From assembly GCA_027625915.1 (NCBI GenBank), contig JANTQA010000040.1, positions 1,364,001 through 1,428,000 on the forward strand: 64,000 bases of DNA, given 5' to 3'. The translations under genes and the position numbers were made by a program. Origin of the DNA: Anaeramoeba flamelloides (Eukaryota; Metamonada; Anaeramoebidae). Shown piece after piece: positions 23,290 through 36,200 of this stretch. Position 1 is the first letter of the stretch. Each line of letters begins with the position of its first letter. Below the pieces are notes generated by a model that saw only the letters and a program-made list of their open reading frames with translations, ran no database searches and was not told the origin of the DNA.

Positions 23290-23510
23290 AGTCATTCTAA
23301 ATCTATAAAAGCCTGATATATTAAAAATTAAAAAAAAAAATAAAACCAAAAACTAAAAAAAAGTGATTCACAATTTTTGAAATGAGCATTACGGATTTTT
23401 TATTACTGGACTTTCACTGAAAAAAAGTTGAACAAAAAGATTTTTTATGAATAATTGAAGTCATTTTTAAAGAAATTAAAAAGTAAAAATTATCTGAATT
23501 ATTGTTTTAT
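23290..23510 (+). repeat. Dispersed repeat R7, copy 1
   Basis: Matches the reverse complement of about 40070-40310, best around GAGCATTACGGATTTTTTAT and TTTCACTGAAAAAA, with a shared A-tract before it and AAAGATTTTTTA after it. Identity is moderate and the ends are not sharply defined. Confidence 0.55.
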
Positions 23511-25652
23511 CTTTTTGAATGTGTTTTTGTTTTCACTTGATCTTTTAAAAAGAATAATAAACCAAAAAAAAAAAAAAGAAAAAACAAAACAAAAATTTGA
23601 AGAAATGAAAAAGAAAATAAAAAGAAAATAAAAATTTTGAAAAAGCCAAACAAAAAAATCCAAAATTAGAAAAAATTAAATTCTGATATCAAAATTGAAA
23701 ATATTTTTTTGGTAAGTATATTATAATAAACCTTCAAAACAACATCCATTAACATCATAAAGTGGTTCAAAATGTTTGAAAAATAGTTTATATTGTTTTT
23801 TTTTCTAGTGCGGGTTATCTAGAATATTATTTTTCAATTTTAACACAAATACTTGGATTAATTAGATTTAAATCACCAAATAAATCACATATTTTCGTAA
23901 ATACATTCTTCAACTTATTTCGAATTCTCCTTTTAAGCTTAAATTATAAAAAAAATTAATTTATATTTGTAAATTTTGTGGAAAAATTTTGGCAAAATTA
24001 ATTATAGTCGTCGTTTGTGAAAATTTTAGTGTTTTTTTCCAAATTCCTAGAAATAAATACCAAATTTAAGATTAAATCTTATGAAAATATAACAAATAAA
24101 TGAGAATTATTGAACAATAAACTAAGAAGAAAAAATAATAAGATAATTTCATCTAGAGCTATATATAAATCCTATATTTTTTACACAGGGTAATATATGA
24201 TTATTTATACTAGTTCACAATTAAACTTAATACAAAATTTCATGGTTAAACATTGAGAAACCATTTATCATTTTTAAAATAAAATAAATTTTCCAGTCAA
24301 AATCACCAATCCTTTTTGTTGGATTTTGGATCAAATTTAAATTTAAAAAATTGGTCAAACAGTTTTATTTTAATGAAACCTCACTTTTAGTAATTTCTGT
24401 GAGTCTAAGGGAACAAAATTGAACATCAGGTGATTTTCATCATTTTTTAAAAACACAAGTAAAATAAATCAAATAAATAATCCTTGAAGATCTAAAAAAA
24501 TTAATCAATTATTTAATCGAAAATAATAAGTAAATTTCAGGTTAATTTGAAGAACATGATAATATCTTTTTTTTCAAATGTTAAGAAGATAAACAACAAA
24601 AATTTATTATTTAAATCAGTTATTTTTTATTATCCAATTAATTTTTTTTATTATTTTTTTTAATTTGATATCATTTTATTTGTTGAAAAATCTTAAACAA
24701 TTGAAAAAAGATATATAAAGTTTTTTGATATGTTTAATATCTATATTATTACTAAATTTCTGAAAAAAATAAGATTGGGTTATTAATAATTTATTATAAA
24801 TAAATTATTAAATAATTTATCTCGGTTATAAGTTGAATTTTCCTGAGTTTTAAAAAGTATTTTTAGAGAATTTTTAATTTATTTTTTTGATTTTTCTCTA
24901 ATATTTTTAAATTCATAAAAAAATAAAACATTGTTTAGAACTGTTCTTTGAAATAAACAAATTATATTTTTTTTCTGAAGTTTAAATAATTATTGTTTTT
25001 TTTTTTTTTCAAATTAAATAATTTTTTAAAAACTGGATTATTCCAAAACTTCTTTGTTTCATTTTTCAAAGTAAGTTTGGGTACACTTCTGTCACAGATA
25101 ATAAGAATTCTTTCTTCCTCAAAGAAAAAAAAACTGATTTTGATATAATTTCAAAATAGGGAGATTTTGAACTATTTTATAAATGAGAAAAATGGATAAA
25201 ACTTTTTGGTACAAATAATTCATTTCAAAAAAAATGTAGTAAAAGTAAGTTCTGTCAGATAGTAACATATTTTTACTTTATTTTTCAAAATCAAGAAATA
25301 GTTGATTTTTTTGGATTTCCTCTTATATTTACTTGATGATTGTTTGTGCATTATTAACCTCTTGAAATAAATAAATAGTATTTATTTTATTTATCGTTTT
25401 TTTTTTTTTTTGAAATCATAATCCATCTTTCTCCATAGGAAGGAAATATTTATACAATAGTTTATTATTTTCAATTATTTCTTCATTTTTCTTTTTCAAT
25501 ACACGATGAACAAAAAAATATTTAATTTTTTATTTATTACACCAGAATATATATTAAAATATGTGGTACATTTTTTTGAATTTGTGAATAGTTGAACTGG
25601 GAAGATAACTCACATAAATTTGAGTTACAAATAGTGATTTTTAATTTTTAAT

Positions 25653-26194
25653 TAAACTATAATTCAAAAATTTTCGCCCCTTTAAAATAGTCCAAACAAT
25701 CACAATAATAGAATTTCCTGAAAATTGGAGATGATTTTGACTTTTGCAAAATATGAAAATGAATTCTTCGTCTTTTAGCTTTTTTTCTTCATTTTATTTT
25801 TTGAATTAGATGACTTGTTTAGTTTGATCCAAATTATTTTCAAACAATTGCTATTAGGTTAAGGTTGATTTGTTCAAAATAACAAACCCCAAATAAAATC
25901 AATAAATAGGTTCTAACCATTTGATCGATCAATATTACTAATACAGTTTCATCAAATTTCCCTATGAATTTTTTTGTTTTATTCTCTTCAAAATTTTTAA
26001 CACACCCATAATTCATTAGTATTGATAATTATTTATTTTTTGTTTCATTAGTATTGTAATTTATAAACATTTGTTAAAAGTTCAATGAGCAAATTGTTCT
26101 AATTTGGTATTTCTTCTTAAATTGATTAAATAAGTTTTTTTTTTTTCTTCAAAAATCGAATTATGGTATGTAAAAAATTTTGAATTAGAGTTTA
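25653..26194 (-). mobile_element. MITE family A, copy 3 (reverse orientation)
   Basis: A 542-bp inverted copy: its left end TAAACTATAATTCAAAAATT corresponds to the right end of the forward copies, and it ends with AAAATTTTGAATTAGAGTTTA. The GATCGATC palindrome lies near 25922. Confidence 0.85.
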
Positions 26195-26550
26195 TTTTGA
26201 AAAAAAAATGGGTGCTGGAGAGTGTTTAGGTTTTCTAGAATTCTTAAGAGTCAAGCAAAACTAATAATTTTACTGTATTCTGTTAATTACTCAAAAAGTC
26301 AATGAAAAAATATATAAAATCGAAATATTCAACTTCTTTTTTAAAATTTGAAAAAATGTAAAAAACTAGAAGTTTCTTGTTTAAAATGGTTTAAATATAT
26401 ATTCTAAACAATGAAATAAAAAAAAAAAAAAAAAAATACAATAACATGAATCAATAAAAATAAAAAATCATAAACAAATGAATGTATTCAAATTAATTTT
26501 TATAACTTTTTTTTAAAAAAAAGCTAATATTTTTTATTAATTTCGATTTG

Positions 26551-29500
26551 TTAAAAAAATGAATTTTCACGAATTAATTTCCGAAAGGTGTTTAAATTCG
26601 AAAAAAAATTAGTTTTGTTTAAATTGGACGAATTGTTATCGATTTTCTCAAGCAATATATTGAAAATCAATTTAACTTTATTTGTATATTTTGAATTTGT
26701 TTGGTTAATATATGATTCTTTAAGATTCAAAAAATGGTTTTGGTTTAATAAAATTAAGGCGAGTAGTGGGTTTGAAATAGCCCAAGAATTAAAAACATTT
26801 TCAAAAATTATCAATTCCAAAAATTTGGACAATATTGATTTGAAGTGGTGATTAAATTTCGAATAATTGGCATGGAAGTTCTTTGCTAATTGAATTTTTT
26901 GATCAAATTTTTGAAATGGGTTTTGGTGGTTTTTATAATAAAAAAACAGTAATTTTTCAATTAAATAACAAACCCTTTTAAAGATTTTTTTATTTGAAGA
27001 ATTGATTCCAATAATTATATGATTTAATAAAACTTCAAAATTTTGCAAATCGAATGATAAAAAGATATATAAATGCCTTTTTGAAATGGTTTTTAATAAG
27101 GAATAATAAGAATTGGATAATTTGGGATATATTATTAAATAGTCCTGGGGGTAATTTTGAGAGATGAAAAAGACTTTATATATAATTTCTTTGAGTGTGT
27201 CGTCTTGGTAAGCTTTGAATACACCGAAATGTATTTCTTTGATGTTTAATATTTCTTTAAGTAAAGTATAACATAATTCAATAGATTTGATTTTTGTAAT
27301 TGTATTTTTATTATTTGAATTTTGAAATAAATTAAAATTATTATAATTGTGCTTATTACGCCTTTTATTCCCTTTCAAGGATATGCTTTTATTGATTTGA
27401 GGGAAATAATTATTAATATAGATTGTTAAATTTTCAATGGCAAAATTAACAAGTAAAAAAAAATTCTTTGAATGTATTCCAAATTTTAAACAATCACTAT
27501 TATTCTGATGATAATTAATTTTTTTATTGGAAACTAAATGCCGACAAAGTAGAATAATATTTTTCCCGATTTTAGGTATGATCCATAATTTCTTAAAAAT
27601 CTTGAGAATAATTTCAAATTTCTGAGGATACAGCCATTCGAATATATATATGAAATAATTGGAAGAATTAGCTTCAATGATAATACCTCGCAAATCTTGA
27701 ATTAATGAAAAAATAATTTTTATTGAATTGGTTTCCATTAATAAATCATTGTTAATCTTTTGATTAATAATTTGGAAATAACTTTCATATACGAGTATAA
27801 ATTTTTCGAATTTTTCCAAAAAATGTAATTTATTTGTTTCTAGAAATAATAGTTTACTGAGAAATTTATGAAAATTTATTCTTATATTACTTTCAAATAA
27901 ATAATTATTTAAAAAAGAAAATTTTTCTTCGCTATGATTTTCAAATAAATCTAAAATTTCCATCGAATTATAAATAGTGTTGGGCCATAGTTTCTTTACA
28001 GAAATTAATTGATAAAAAAAATCAATGGTTTCTACAATTAAAGATTTTTCATTTTTTATTCTATTTAAATTTCTTAGTGATTTTAAAAAGAAAAAGAAAA
28101 ACAAATCTTCATAATTTGCAAATTCTTCAATACTTTGAAATAAATTCTTTAAAAAAATATCATTATCATTATCATGCTGTTGGTTAATTAATTTTACAAA
28201 CTGTTTAAAAAATATTAAAATAGATAATTCAATTAAAGTTGTTCCTTCGTTCCCATTATTATTATTATTATTATTGTATATGTTGCTTTTATTATTGTTA
28301 TTATTTGTTATCAATTCTTCATTAAATTTAATGAAATCAATGATTTTCGAAATGATAATGATATTATTATGATTGATTTCTTCTTGAGTTTCAAGTTTTA
28401 AATAATTTTCATTTTTTTTGGATTCAAATTTATTATCTTTAATTATTAGTATCTTTTGTTTATTGTAATTTTGTTGTTCGTTTGAATTAAAAAATAAATT
28501 AGAAAAAATAACTAACAATAGAGAAATTGTTTTAATATTTTCATTTGTAAAATTATTTGTTTTAATATCCATGATTATTGTTTCAAATTGTTCAAATAAA
28601 TAATCCAAATTCTCGAAATAATTAATTGTTATTAAATTATTTAAAAAATTTAATTCAGATAAAAAATTTGAATTTTGGAAAAACAGTTCTTCAATCCTTT
28701 CTATTGATTGTTCAAATAAAATATTTTCATTTAAAATTTGTTCAATTTTAAGAGTAATAAATAATTTTGAGATTTCTAAGAGTATTTTTTTGAACCCCAT
28801 AATAAAATTGTTATCATTATTATTAGAATTATTATCATTATCATTATTATTACTACTATTACGGTTATTTAAATATTTTATAAATTTATCCGAAATAATA
28901 CCCCAAAAAGAAGATAAAAAATATAATATATTTGAATTCAAGTTATTTCCTTTACAATTTGCCATTGTAAACTCATATATGAAATTTAACCAATCATTAA
29001 AAAAGATCGATAATATTAAAAATTCAAAATCCCAATTATAAATAATGGTTTGGTTTAATTGAGAAAAAGCTAATTTTAATTCGATTTCTTCAAAAAAATC
29101 TTTATTGATAAAAGTGATTTCTTGGATTGATCCAAATAAAAAATCTAAAAAGTTTTTAATTAAATGTAAATCCTCATGGAAAAATGTCAAGTCTATTGAA
29201 AATAATAATTTAAAACAATGAAAGATCTTTGATAATCTTTCTGTCTCGGTGGAAATTTCTTGGTTTGTGGTTATTATTTTATTATTAATGCTTTTTGATT
29301 GGTTTTGATAACTTTCCATAGTGGCTTGGAATTGTTTAATTAATGACAAATATATTAAATGGTGCTGGCTCAAAAAAGCACGACTCCAATTGCTTGGTAT
29401 AAAGATTTTTTTGGTTTCTGACCTGTTTTTTTCTTTGCTCCCATAAAAAAAGGAATAATTGAATTTTAAAATTGAAATTAATAAATTTAAACTTGTGTCA

Positions 29501-30300
29501 AAGAGCTTGTTGAACACCATCCCTATTTGATCTCTTTTTTCCAAATTGCTTTCATCTTCATTTCCATTTTCTAATTGGCTAAGAAGGGTGTGGTAATAAT
29601 CGAAAAGTTTGGCATATTTATTGTTCTCATTGGGTTTGCAGTTTTCTTTTTGTTCCAAAAAAAAGTCCAATAATGGCTTTGCAATTTGAATATTAATTGT
29701 TGATGTTGAGATGTCAAGTATTTGAATTGACAATTGGAAAATTGGAAACAACTGGGTGCCCTTGAACCAATTCAATGAATCCCTATAGTGTTGAATTGTT
29801 TCATGTGTCGCCAGAAATTCATTAAATTCATTAATAATGCTTGTCAATAAGCGTGTGCCGAGCAACATTTCAAACGGATCCAAATTAATAAAGAACCGAT
29901 AATGGAATTCATCAAACAAAAGAAAATCATTATTATCCGGTGACTCTTTTGTGTACCCTAATTTCAGCATCCTTGCTAAAACTTGTGAACAGGTACGAGT
30001 CAAGTCTTGAAAGGACGTGTTTGCTATTGACATTAAATATTTGAAGAGCCTTTCCTGCATGACCTGTTGGAGCTTTTTGTCAATCGAAGAATAGTGTTTT
30101 GTAACCAAGTCTTTACAAAGTAACAAACACAAGTGTTGGCAATAGAAAGTTGTGTCCACGGTTATCGCTTCTGAAATGTCCTGGAGTGTTGTTTCTTTTT
30201 CCATCAAATGGGACAAATAAAGCTCAGCAGCTTGGCGTTCGTTTTGATCGCTACTCGTAAAGAAAATCTCCGAAATTTCCTCGAATTTTGACAAGTCCAT
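26551..30300 (-). CDS. XPO7: Exportin-7 (RanBP16-type importin-beta family receptor)
   Basis: Encodes 1249 residues in one exon; ATG at 30298-30300. Nuclear transport receptor made of HEAT repeats that exports cargo with Ran-GTP. Family landmarks in order: LARMLKLGY (XPO7 has ARITKLGW), LLTSIINEFN, HYRDSLNWFKGTQLFPIFQL, ISILKFNYSFF then IPSNWSRAFL (XPO7: LNFDF, IPTSWRSAFL), and at the C-terminus SWAISNPLLALILLNQNHF followed by SNLNTFRKLIRE, matching the XPO7 end (MSRPLLGLILLNEKYF, NLSAFRREV). The protein is longer than animal XPO7 (about 1090 residues) because of Asn-rich inserts, for example around residues 475-500 and 675-690, typical of this genome. The middle third is weakly conserved. 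An R4 element lies just upstream of the ATG. Orthology is well supported by both ends; the cargo is unknown. Confidence 0.93.
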   Translation of the reverse strand: MDLSKFEEISEIFFTSSDQNERQAAELYLSHLMEKETTLQDISEAITVDTTFYCQHLCLLLCKDLVTKHYSSIDKKLQQVMQERLFKYLMSIANTSFQDLTRTCSQVLARMLKLGYTKESPDNNDFLLFDEFHYRFFINLDPFEMLLGTRLLTSIINEFNEFLATHETIQHYRDSLNWFKGTQLFPIFQLSIQILDISTSTINIQIAKPLLDFFLEQKENCKPNENNKYAKLFDYYHTLLSQLENGNEDESNLEKRDQIGMVFNKLFDTSLNLLISILKFNYSFFYGSKEKNRSETKKIFIPSNWSRAFLSQHHLIYLSLIKQFQATMESYQNQSKSINNKIITTNQEISTETERLSKIFHCFKLLFSIDLTFFHEDLHLIKNFLDFLFGSIQEITFINKDFFEEIELKLAFSQLNQTIIYNWDFEFLILSIFFNDWLNFIYEFTMANCKGNNLNSNILYFLSSFWGIISDKFIKYLNNRNSSNNNDNDNNSNNNDNNFIMGFKKILLEISKLFITLKIEQILNENILFEQSIERIEELFFQNSNFLSELNFLNNLITINYFENLDYLFEQFETIIMDIKTNNFTNENIKTISLLLVIFSNLFFNSNEQQNYNKQKILIIKDNKFESKKNENYLKLETQEEINHNNIIIISKIIDFIKFNEELITNNNNNKSNIYNNNNNNNGNEGTTLIELSILIFFKQFVKLINQQHDNDNDIFLKNLFQSIEEFANYEDLFFFFFLKSLRNLNRIKNEKSLIVETIDFFYQLISVKKLWPNTIYNSMEILDLFENHSEEKFSFLNNYLFESNIRINFHKFLSKLLFLETNKLHFLEKFEKFILVYESYFQIINQKINNDLLMETNSIKIIFSLIQDLRGIIIEANSSNYFIYIFEWLYPQKFEIILKIFKKLWIIPKIGKNIILLCRHLVSNKKINYHQNNSDCLKFGIHSKNFFLLVNFAIENLTIYINNYFPQINKSISLKGNKRRNKHNYNNFNLFQNSNNKNTITKIKSIELCYTLLKEILNIKEIHFGVFKAYQDDTLKEIIYKVFFISQNYPQDYLIIYPKLSNSYYSLLKTISKRHLYIFLSFDLQNFEVLLNHIIIGINSSNKKIFKRVCYLIEKLLFFYYKNHQNPFQKFDQKIQLAKNFHANYSKFNHHFKSILSKFLELIIFENVFNSWAISNPLLALILLNQNHFLNLKESYINQTNSKYTNKVKLIFNILLEKIDNNSSNLNKTNFFSNLNTFRKLIRENSFF

Positions 30301-30460
30301 CGAAAATGAATTCTTTCTTTCTTGGTAGGTTTTCTGTGTTTTTTCAAATTCGAAAAGAAGTGTATTTATTTTTTTTTTTCAATCTTTTGTTTTTGAGTTT
30401 TAAATAGTTGTCAAAAAGTAGTGATTTAAAAAAAAATGATTTTGGGTTTCTTCAAACACA

Positions 30461-30905
30461 ACAAGAATCGCACAAAAATTGCAGTAGCTTATTTTACTTT
30501 ACAACAATTTTGTTTTTTTGAAATTGTTTCAAATTTTTAAACGAATTAGAATATCAAAAGGAATACAAAGTTCAATTTAAAAATTGAACAATTCAAACTT
30601 TTTAAAAATATGTAATTTAAACAACTTTCCACTTTTTTGTTGTCACAAAAAGAGTTTTAGGTTATTTAAAGGTTAACAAATGTAATTCTTTTGAATAAAT
30701 TGATAAAATTTCATTTAAATCCAAAATGTTTATCTTTTGAAAATTAATTTTTTTACCCTTTTTTTGACTTACAAAAGTTTGTATCAAGTATCTGAAATTT
30801 TGAAAAAAACTATGAAAGAATATTAGAGACTGAAATCTCGCAGACTGCCAATATGAAAGTTCCAAAAAGTCTTGAAAGTATTTGTATCGATTGCGCTATT
30901 TTTGG
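30461..30905 (+). mobile_element. R4 repeat, copy 1 (upstream of exportin gene)
   Basis: Colinear with 46067-46516 along its whole length (shared blocks include AAAAATATGTAATTTAAACA or near copies, CTTACAAAAGTTTGTATCAA and GAGACTGAAATCT). Short imperfect inverted termini: ACAAGAATCGCACAA at the start against CCAAAAATAGCGCAA from the end. No coding capacity. It lies about 160 bp upstream of the exportin ATG. Confidence 0.75.
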
Positions 30906-32442
30906 CATGAACAAACTATTGTTTAATGGAATGTTAATTACTCGAATTTGGAACAAAAAATTAATATAATCTTACATGTCTCTCAAATTTGGTTGAATCA
31001 ATATAGTTATTTTTTTTCATATGATTTTATTTACAGGAAATTAATGGGTTCTTGTAAAATGTTAAAAACTCTTTGATGAGATACTTTTTGATGTTACAAA
31101 ATCAAAAATGTTGAATCTAATATCAAAACATAAAAAAATAATTACATTTTGTCGTTTTCACAAAGAAAAACAGACATATAATTTCAGATTAGCTTGAGAA
31201 AAAAATACTTTTTGTCTTTACTATGGTAATTAAAAAAACCTTGTAACAAGAGAATCAACCACGTGTTTTTTTTTTTCTCGTGCTTCAATAAAACATTTAA
31301 TTTGATGCCCAATGGTATACCTAAGGTAAAATCAATTTTGTAGGTAAAATCCTTGATATTTTAAGGAAATTTTAAAATATGATTGGGATTTGTTGAAAAA
31401 GGTTTTCATAATTCTTCCAATTTATATCAAATTTAAGGATTAGTATAACAATAGATTTAGCTATCACTAAAGCACGTTGTAATTGGGTGAAATGATATTA
31501 TTTCTGCAAATTTCACTTGGTTATAAAAATCTATTATAAATATTATTGAACAATAGATTATGAGAGCTTTTAGTAGTGAAATTACTTTTGAAAATTAGTC
31601 AGATTTGCAATTTTTTTTTTTTAGATTTTGTAAATTTAAAAATAAAAACCAAAATAACAGTATTAGAGTTTAAAGAATTCATTTTCTAGAATGTTCGGAA
31701 AGTAATTATTTTTTGGATTTCCTGATTTACTCAATGATTGTCGATATAAAAAAAAAACAAAAACATTTTTGTTTTGTTCCCTTTTGACAAAAATGATTGT
31801 ACAATCAAAATATTTCCAATATGTGAAAATAATTTGTAAAAGACAATTCCTCAATTAATTATTTACTTTTTATAGAAAAATGGATTTTTTAGCAACTAAT
31901 AGATATATTCAGAAAAATTTAGGAAAGATACTTTTTCAACTTGTGACTTGGAATATTCATTCTTTAACCTTTTAATTTGTCTCATAATATATTTTTTGTT
32001 TAAAAATACCTTTAAATTTTTAACTAAAAAAAGTTCATTTCTTACTAATGAGTTTCGACAAATTGTACTATTTTACTAATCGCGTTTTTAGAGATATTGG
32101 AACTACCCGACCACTATTTACTTTACATATAATAAAAATATTCTTGAATTTTGAAAATCCTCTTGGTTGAAACTAATCCCTTAACTGAAAAAAGTGAATA
32201 ATGTTGTTAAATTATCCAATGAAATTTGTTTATAAAGTAAATTATGCCTTTTAAGTTCTACATTTCCACCTGCAATGATGCCAATTAATTGTTTTGTTTT
32301 ACATTTACTTCTCAAAGAGAATAAACCTTCGGAATAAATTGTACAAAAAATTCCTAATTTAAAAGTTCTAAAAACAACAAACAAAATAATAATTAGATAT
32401 ATAACAGATTTTGTTTTGAAAATTTTTTTGAAAATTGTACTA

Positions 32443-32636
32443 CAGTCAATTCCATTTTTAAGGCACAAACTTCAAACGAATTTAAGGTACAAAAAAATCT
32501 CAAATTAAAGTACAAAATTTGTAATTTTTTTTTTATAAATTAATTTTACTAGAATTTGCATTTTGTGTCTTAATTTGAGATTTTTATTTTGCCTTAAATT
32601 TCATTGTAGTTTGTGCCGTAAAAGTGGAACTGGCTG
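32443..32636. mobile_element. Foldback MITE, 194 bp, TA-flanked
   Basis: The arms, about 80 bp each, are inverted near copies: CAGTCAATTCCATTTTTAAG at the left and the reverse complement of CAGCCAGTTCCACTTTTACG at the right; pairing continues through ATCTCAAATTAA. The loop is about 30 bp. TA at 32441-32442 and 32637-32638. It begins CAG, as pogo-type termini often do. Confidence 0.83.
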
Positions 32637-33232
32637 TATAAGGGATGTTCAAGCACAAATTCAAATTTTAAACATTTCAAACTTCAAAATCTAACTCTGA
32701 AAAAAAAATAGAACAGCTTTAAGGAATTTTTTTTTGTTTATCAATTTGAAATTGAAATTATTAAATTATTAAAATCAAATTCAGGTAATATCTAAAAAAA
32801 AAAGAAAATCATTGTGAACATTTCAGTTTTTTTGGAAAGAAATATTCTCCCAATAAATTTAATTAGGATTAGAGAACTCATTCAAGACGTATTTTTATCA
32901 ACAATTCCACTGTTTAAGACTGAATGTTTAGTCCTTAAATCTTCTTTAAAATAATAAAAAATTAACGAAAAAATTCAATCGTTCTCAATTTCATCTTGAA
33001 CAAAACAGTTTTAAATTGTTGTCCAAAGAATTTGTGAAAATAAGTTCCACCTTTCAATCATTAGAATTTTGAAATAATGAACAAAATTTATACTCGAAAA
33101 GAAAAATGATTCTGAAAAACCAAATTGAAGTTAATTTTGAGTTAAACTTAATTGATTTATCTTGATATTGAATCCAAATTTGTAAATTTTTATTTTTTTT
33201 AATTTCTTTGAAAAATTATTGTGTCATAGTTT

Positions 33233-36200
33233 ATGTCAAAACAACGTGATGAACTCCATGAATTAAGATTAAAACTTTCAGGTGAAAACGCGTCTCATCA
33301 AAAAGAGGCTGTTAAACAAGTTGTTGCCTATATGACTGTTGGCAAAGATGTTTCTAGTCTATTTACAGAAGTATTGAAATGTATGACTACCGAAGATCTT
33401 GAAATGAAAAAACTTGTTTATCTTTACTTAATGACCTATGCAAAATTTAAACCAGATCTTTCAATTCTTGTTGTCAATTCTTTTATACAAGTAAATTTGG
33501 TTTTTTTTTTTTTCTCTTTTGATACAAAAAAAAAAAAAAAAAAAACGAAACAAAAGAACACAAAAAAAAATGAAAAAACCTTGAAAGATATTTCATAAAC
33601 AAAGATAAGAACCAATTTAAAAACTATTGTTAAACTCTTTTTTTTTTTTCCTTTAACTAACTACTAATTACCGACATACGAATAATTTTCAAAAGGACGC
33701 AAAAGATGAAAATCCACTTGTCCGTGCTTTAGCCATCAGAACCATGGGGAGTATTCGAGTTGAAGAAGTCACTGAGTACCTTTGTCAGCCACTTCGTAGA
33801 TGTCTTAAGGTAAATTTACAGTTTTTTTTTTTTTTTTCTTTTATCACACAGAAAATTCTGTTCAACCCACAGCCATTTTTTTTTTCATTTTACTTTCTTT
33901 TAAAATTCCCCAAACAACTTTTCCTCAAAAATATTCAAAATTGAATTTCTTCGTTTTTTTTTTTTTAACAATTAATTTTTCTTGATTAACCTCAACAATT
34001 TATTGGGATCCAAAATCAAAAACATCAAAAAACAATTTTTGATTCCCTTTAATATCACCAACATCCCGACTCACACAAAATGAATTAAAAAAAAAAACAA
34101 TTTCAACCATTAAAAAAACAAAAAAAAAAAAAAATCAAATGAAATCACAGGACGATGATCCCTATGTAAAAAAAACTGCTGCACTTTGTGTTGCCAAATT
34201 GTTTGAAATGGATCCAGAATTAATAGAGTCACAGGGGTTTATTGAAGACCTCCTTGCTTTAATTACTGATTCCAATTCTATGGTTGTATCCAACGCATTA
34301 GCAGCGCTGCAAGAGATCAATTCTGTTGCCTCCAAGCCTGTCTTTGTTATTGACAAAAAAAACCTGAGCAAAATTTTAAATGCAATGGGGGAAGCGAATG
34401 AGTGGTCCCAGGTCTTCATTTTGGATACTCTTTCCACTTACACCCCACGTAACGAACGCGAAGCAGAATCTTTAATTGAAAGGATCATTCCAAGGATGTC
34501 ACATAAGAATGCCGCAGTTGTCTTGTCTTCTGTAAGGGCAATTCTTCAGTTCATGTCTAATATTAAAAGTAAAAAGGTTCTTGAGACATATTATAGGAAA
34601 ATGGCGCCATCTTTAGTCTCACTGTTAACGAACCCACCAGAAGTGCAATATGTTGCCTTAAAAAACATTAATTTAGTTGTTCAAAAGTATCCAACAATTT
34701 TAAAAGGATCTCACAAAGTGTTCTTTTGTAGGTATAATGATCCTACTTATGTTAAGATGGAGAAATTGGAAATTTTAATCATGTTGGCAAATGAAGACAA
34801 TGTTGAAGCTTTATTAAAGGAATTTAAGGTCTACGCACAAGAAGTAGACGTAACTTTTGTCAGAAAGGCAGTTAGAGCAATCGGTTTGGCAGCAATAAAA
34901 ATCCCCTCGGCCACTCAGCGTTGTATAAAGCATTTACTTTCATTAATTAAAAGCCAAATCCATTATGTTACTCAAGAGGTAGTGGTAGTTGTTAAAGTAA
35001 TTATTATATTTCCCATTCTCTCTTTTTTTTTTTTTTTATTCTATTTTTTATTTAGTTATATTTTTTATTTCTTTTTTCTTTTCTTTTATTTTATTTACTT
35101 TTTGTGAAAAATTGTTTTTCCATTAAAATAAATACGACACAGTAAAGGATAAAAAAAATCAAAAAAACAAAATTAACAAAGAAAATTATCTTTAATTACA
35201 AATCATTGCTTCCCTAAAATATTTAAGAATTGTTTCAATATTTATATATTATATTCAATTGTTTCAAACTTTCATAACACAACAAAGAATTTCCTTTTCA
35301 AAATTTTTTTCAAAAGATAAGTGGCTAATTTTTCTTTTGATGAAATATATTTTTAAAATTAAGCCTTATGGAGTAGAGACAAGTATATTTTCTAGAATGT
35401 GATTTTAAAGTTATAAATTCAAAAAAATAAAATTGATAATTTCAAGTTCTATTAATAAAGTTGAATTTGAATCGACAAAATTTTTGAAAAATAAAATTTT
35501 ATTTTCTTACTTTGGTAATAACTTTTTTTTGTGATTAAAGTAATGATTAAATAATAACTAAGTTTTTTAAATTTTAAAACAAAGATAATTCATTTTTTAA
35601 AAATTCATTTCATGTTTAAAAAATTAATAATTGATTTTCCTCTACATTTTATAAAATTAAAATTTTTTTCAAAAAATCTTGGATTTAATTAAATAAATTT
35701 TAATTTTATCTTATTTTTATTATTTTTTTTCCAAGTGAATAAGAAATTAGTAAAATATTTGATTTTATTCAATTCTTTTTAATTAAAAAAACCAAAGTTC
35801 GAGTTTTCTTATTACTGTAAAAATCAATAGATTTTTGAAACAAAAACAAGAATTAAAAAAATCGCTGTTAGGTGCTCTACGGCACTTGACAGTATTCTAC
35901 TGCACTTCACAAACTCCCTAATTTGAATTAGAGATATTGTTGAACCCAGTGAGTGAGCGAAACTTGGACAATTCTCCTCAAGAATCGGATCTCACCTCAT
36001 AAATCGAGAGGTATTTTGTTCCAATTCCTATTCAGGTTCGATTTTTCTCATAGTAAGGTCCATTCCAAACATTTGGACACACCCAAAATCAGAAATAGGC
36101 AAAAAAAAACACTCAATTTATTATTTTTTTTCAAACTTAATAAAATACCACATTTAAGTTAGCCCAGTCTTAAGGTTTTTCTAAGTAATTATTTTCATCC

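Larger units (their letters stand above)
21197..26550. other. Gene-free spacer
   Basis: A 5.35-kb, extremely A/T-rich stretch downstream of both neighbours. It contains one copy of a dispersed repeat pair (about 23290-23510), an inverted family A MITE (25653-26194) and a fragment of the hairpin modules (26205-26290). No reading frame or structural RNA could be supported in the rest. Confidence 0.6.
30301..33232. other. Divergent intergenic region between XPO7 and beta adaptin
   Basis: This 2.9-kb region must hold the 5' ends of two divergent genes. It contains the 450-bp R4 element (30461-30905) next to the exportin and a 194-bp foldback element (32443-32636). No TATA-like motif can be singled out in such A/T-rich DNA, and no other genes are seen. 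Confidence 0.6.
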
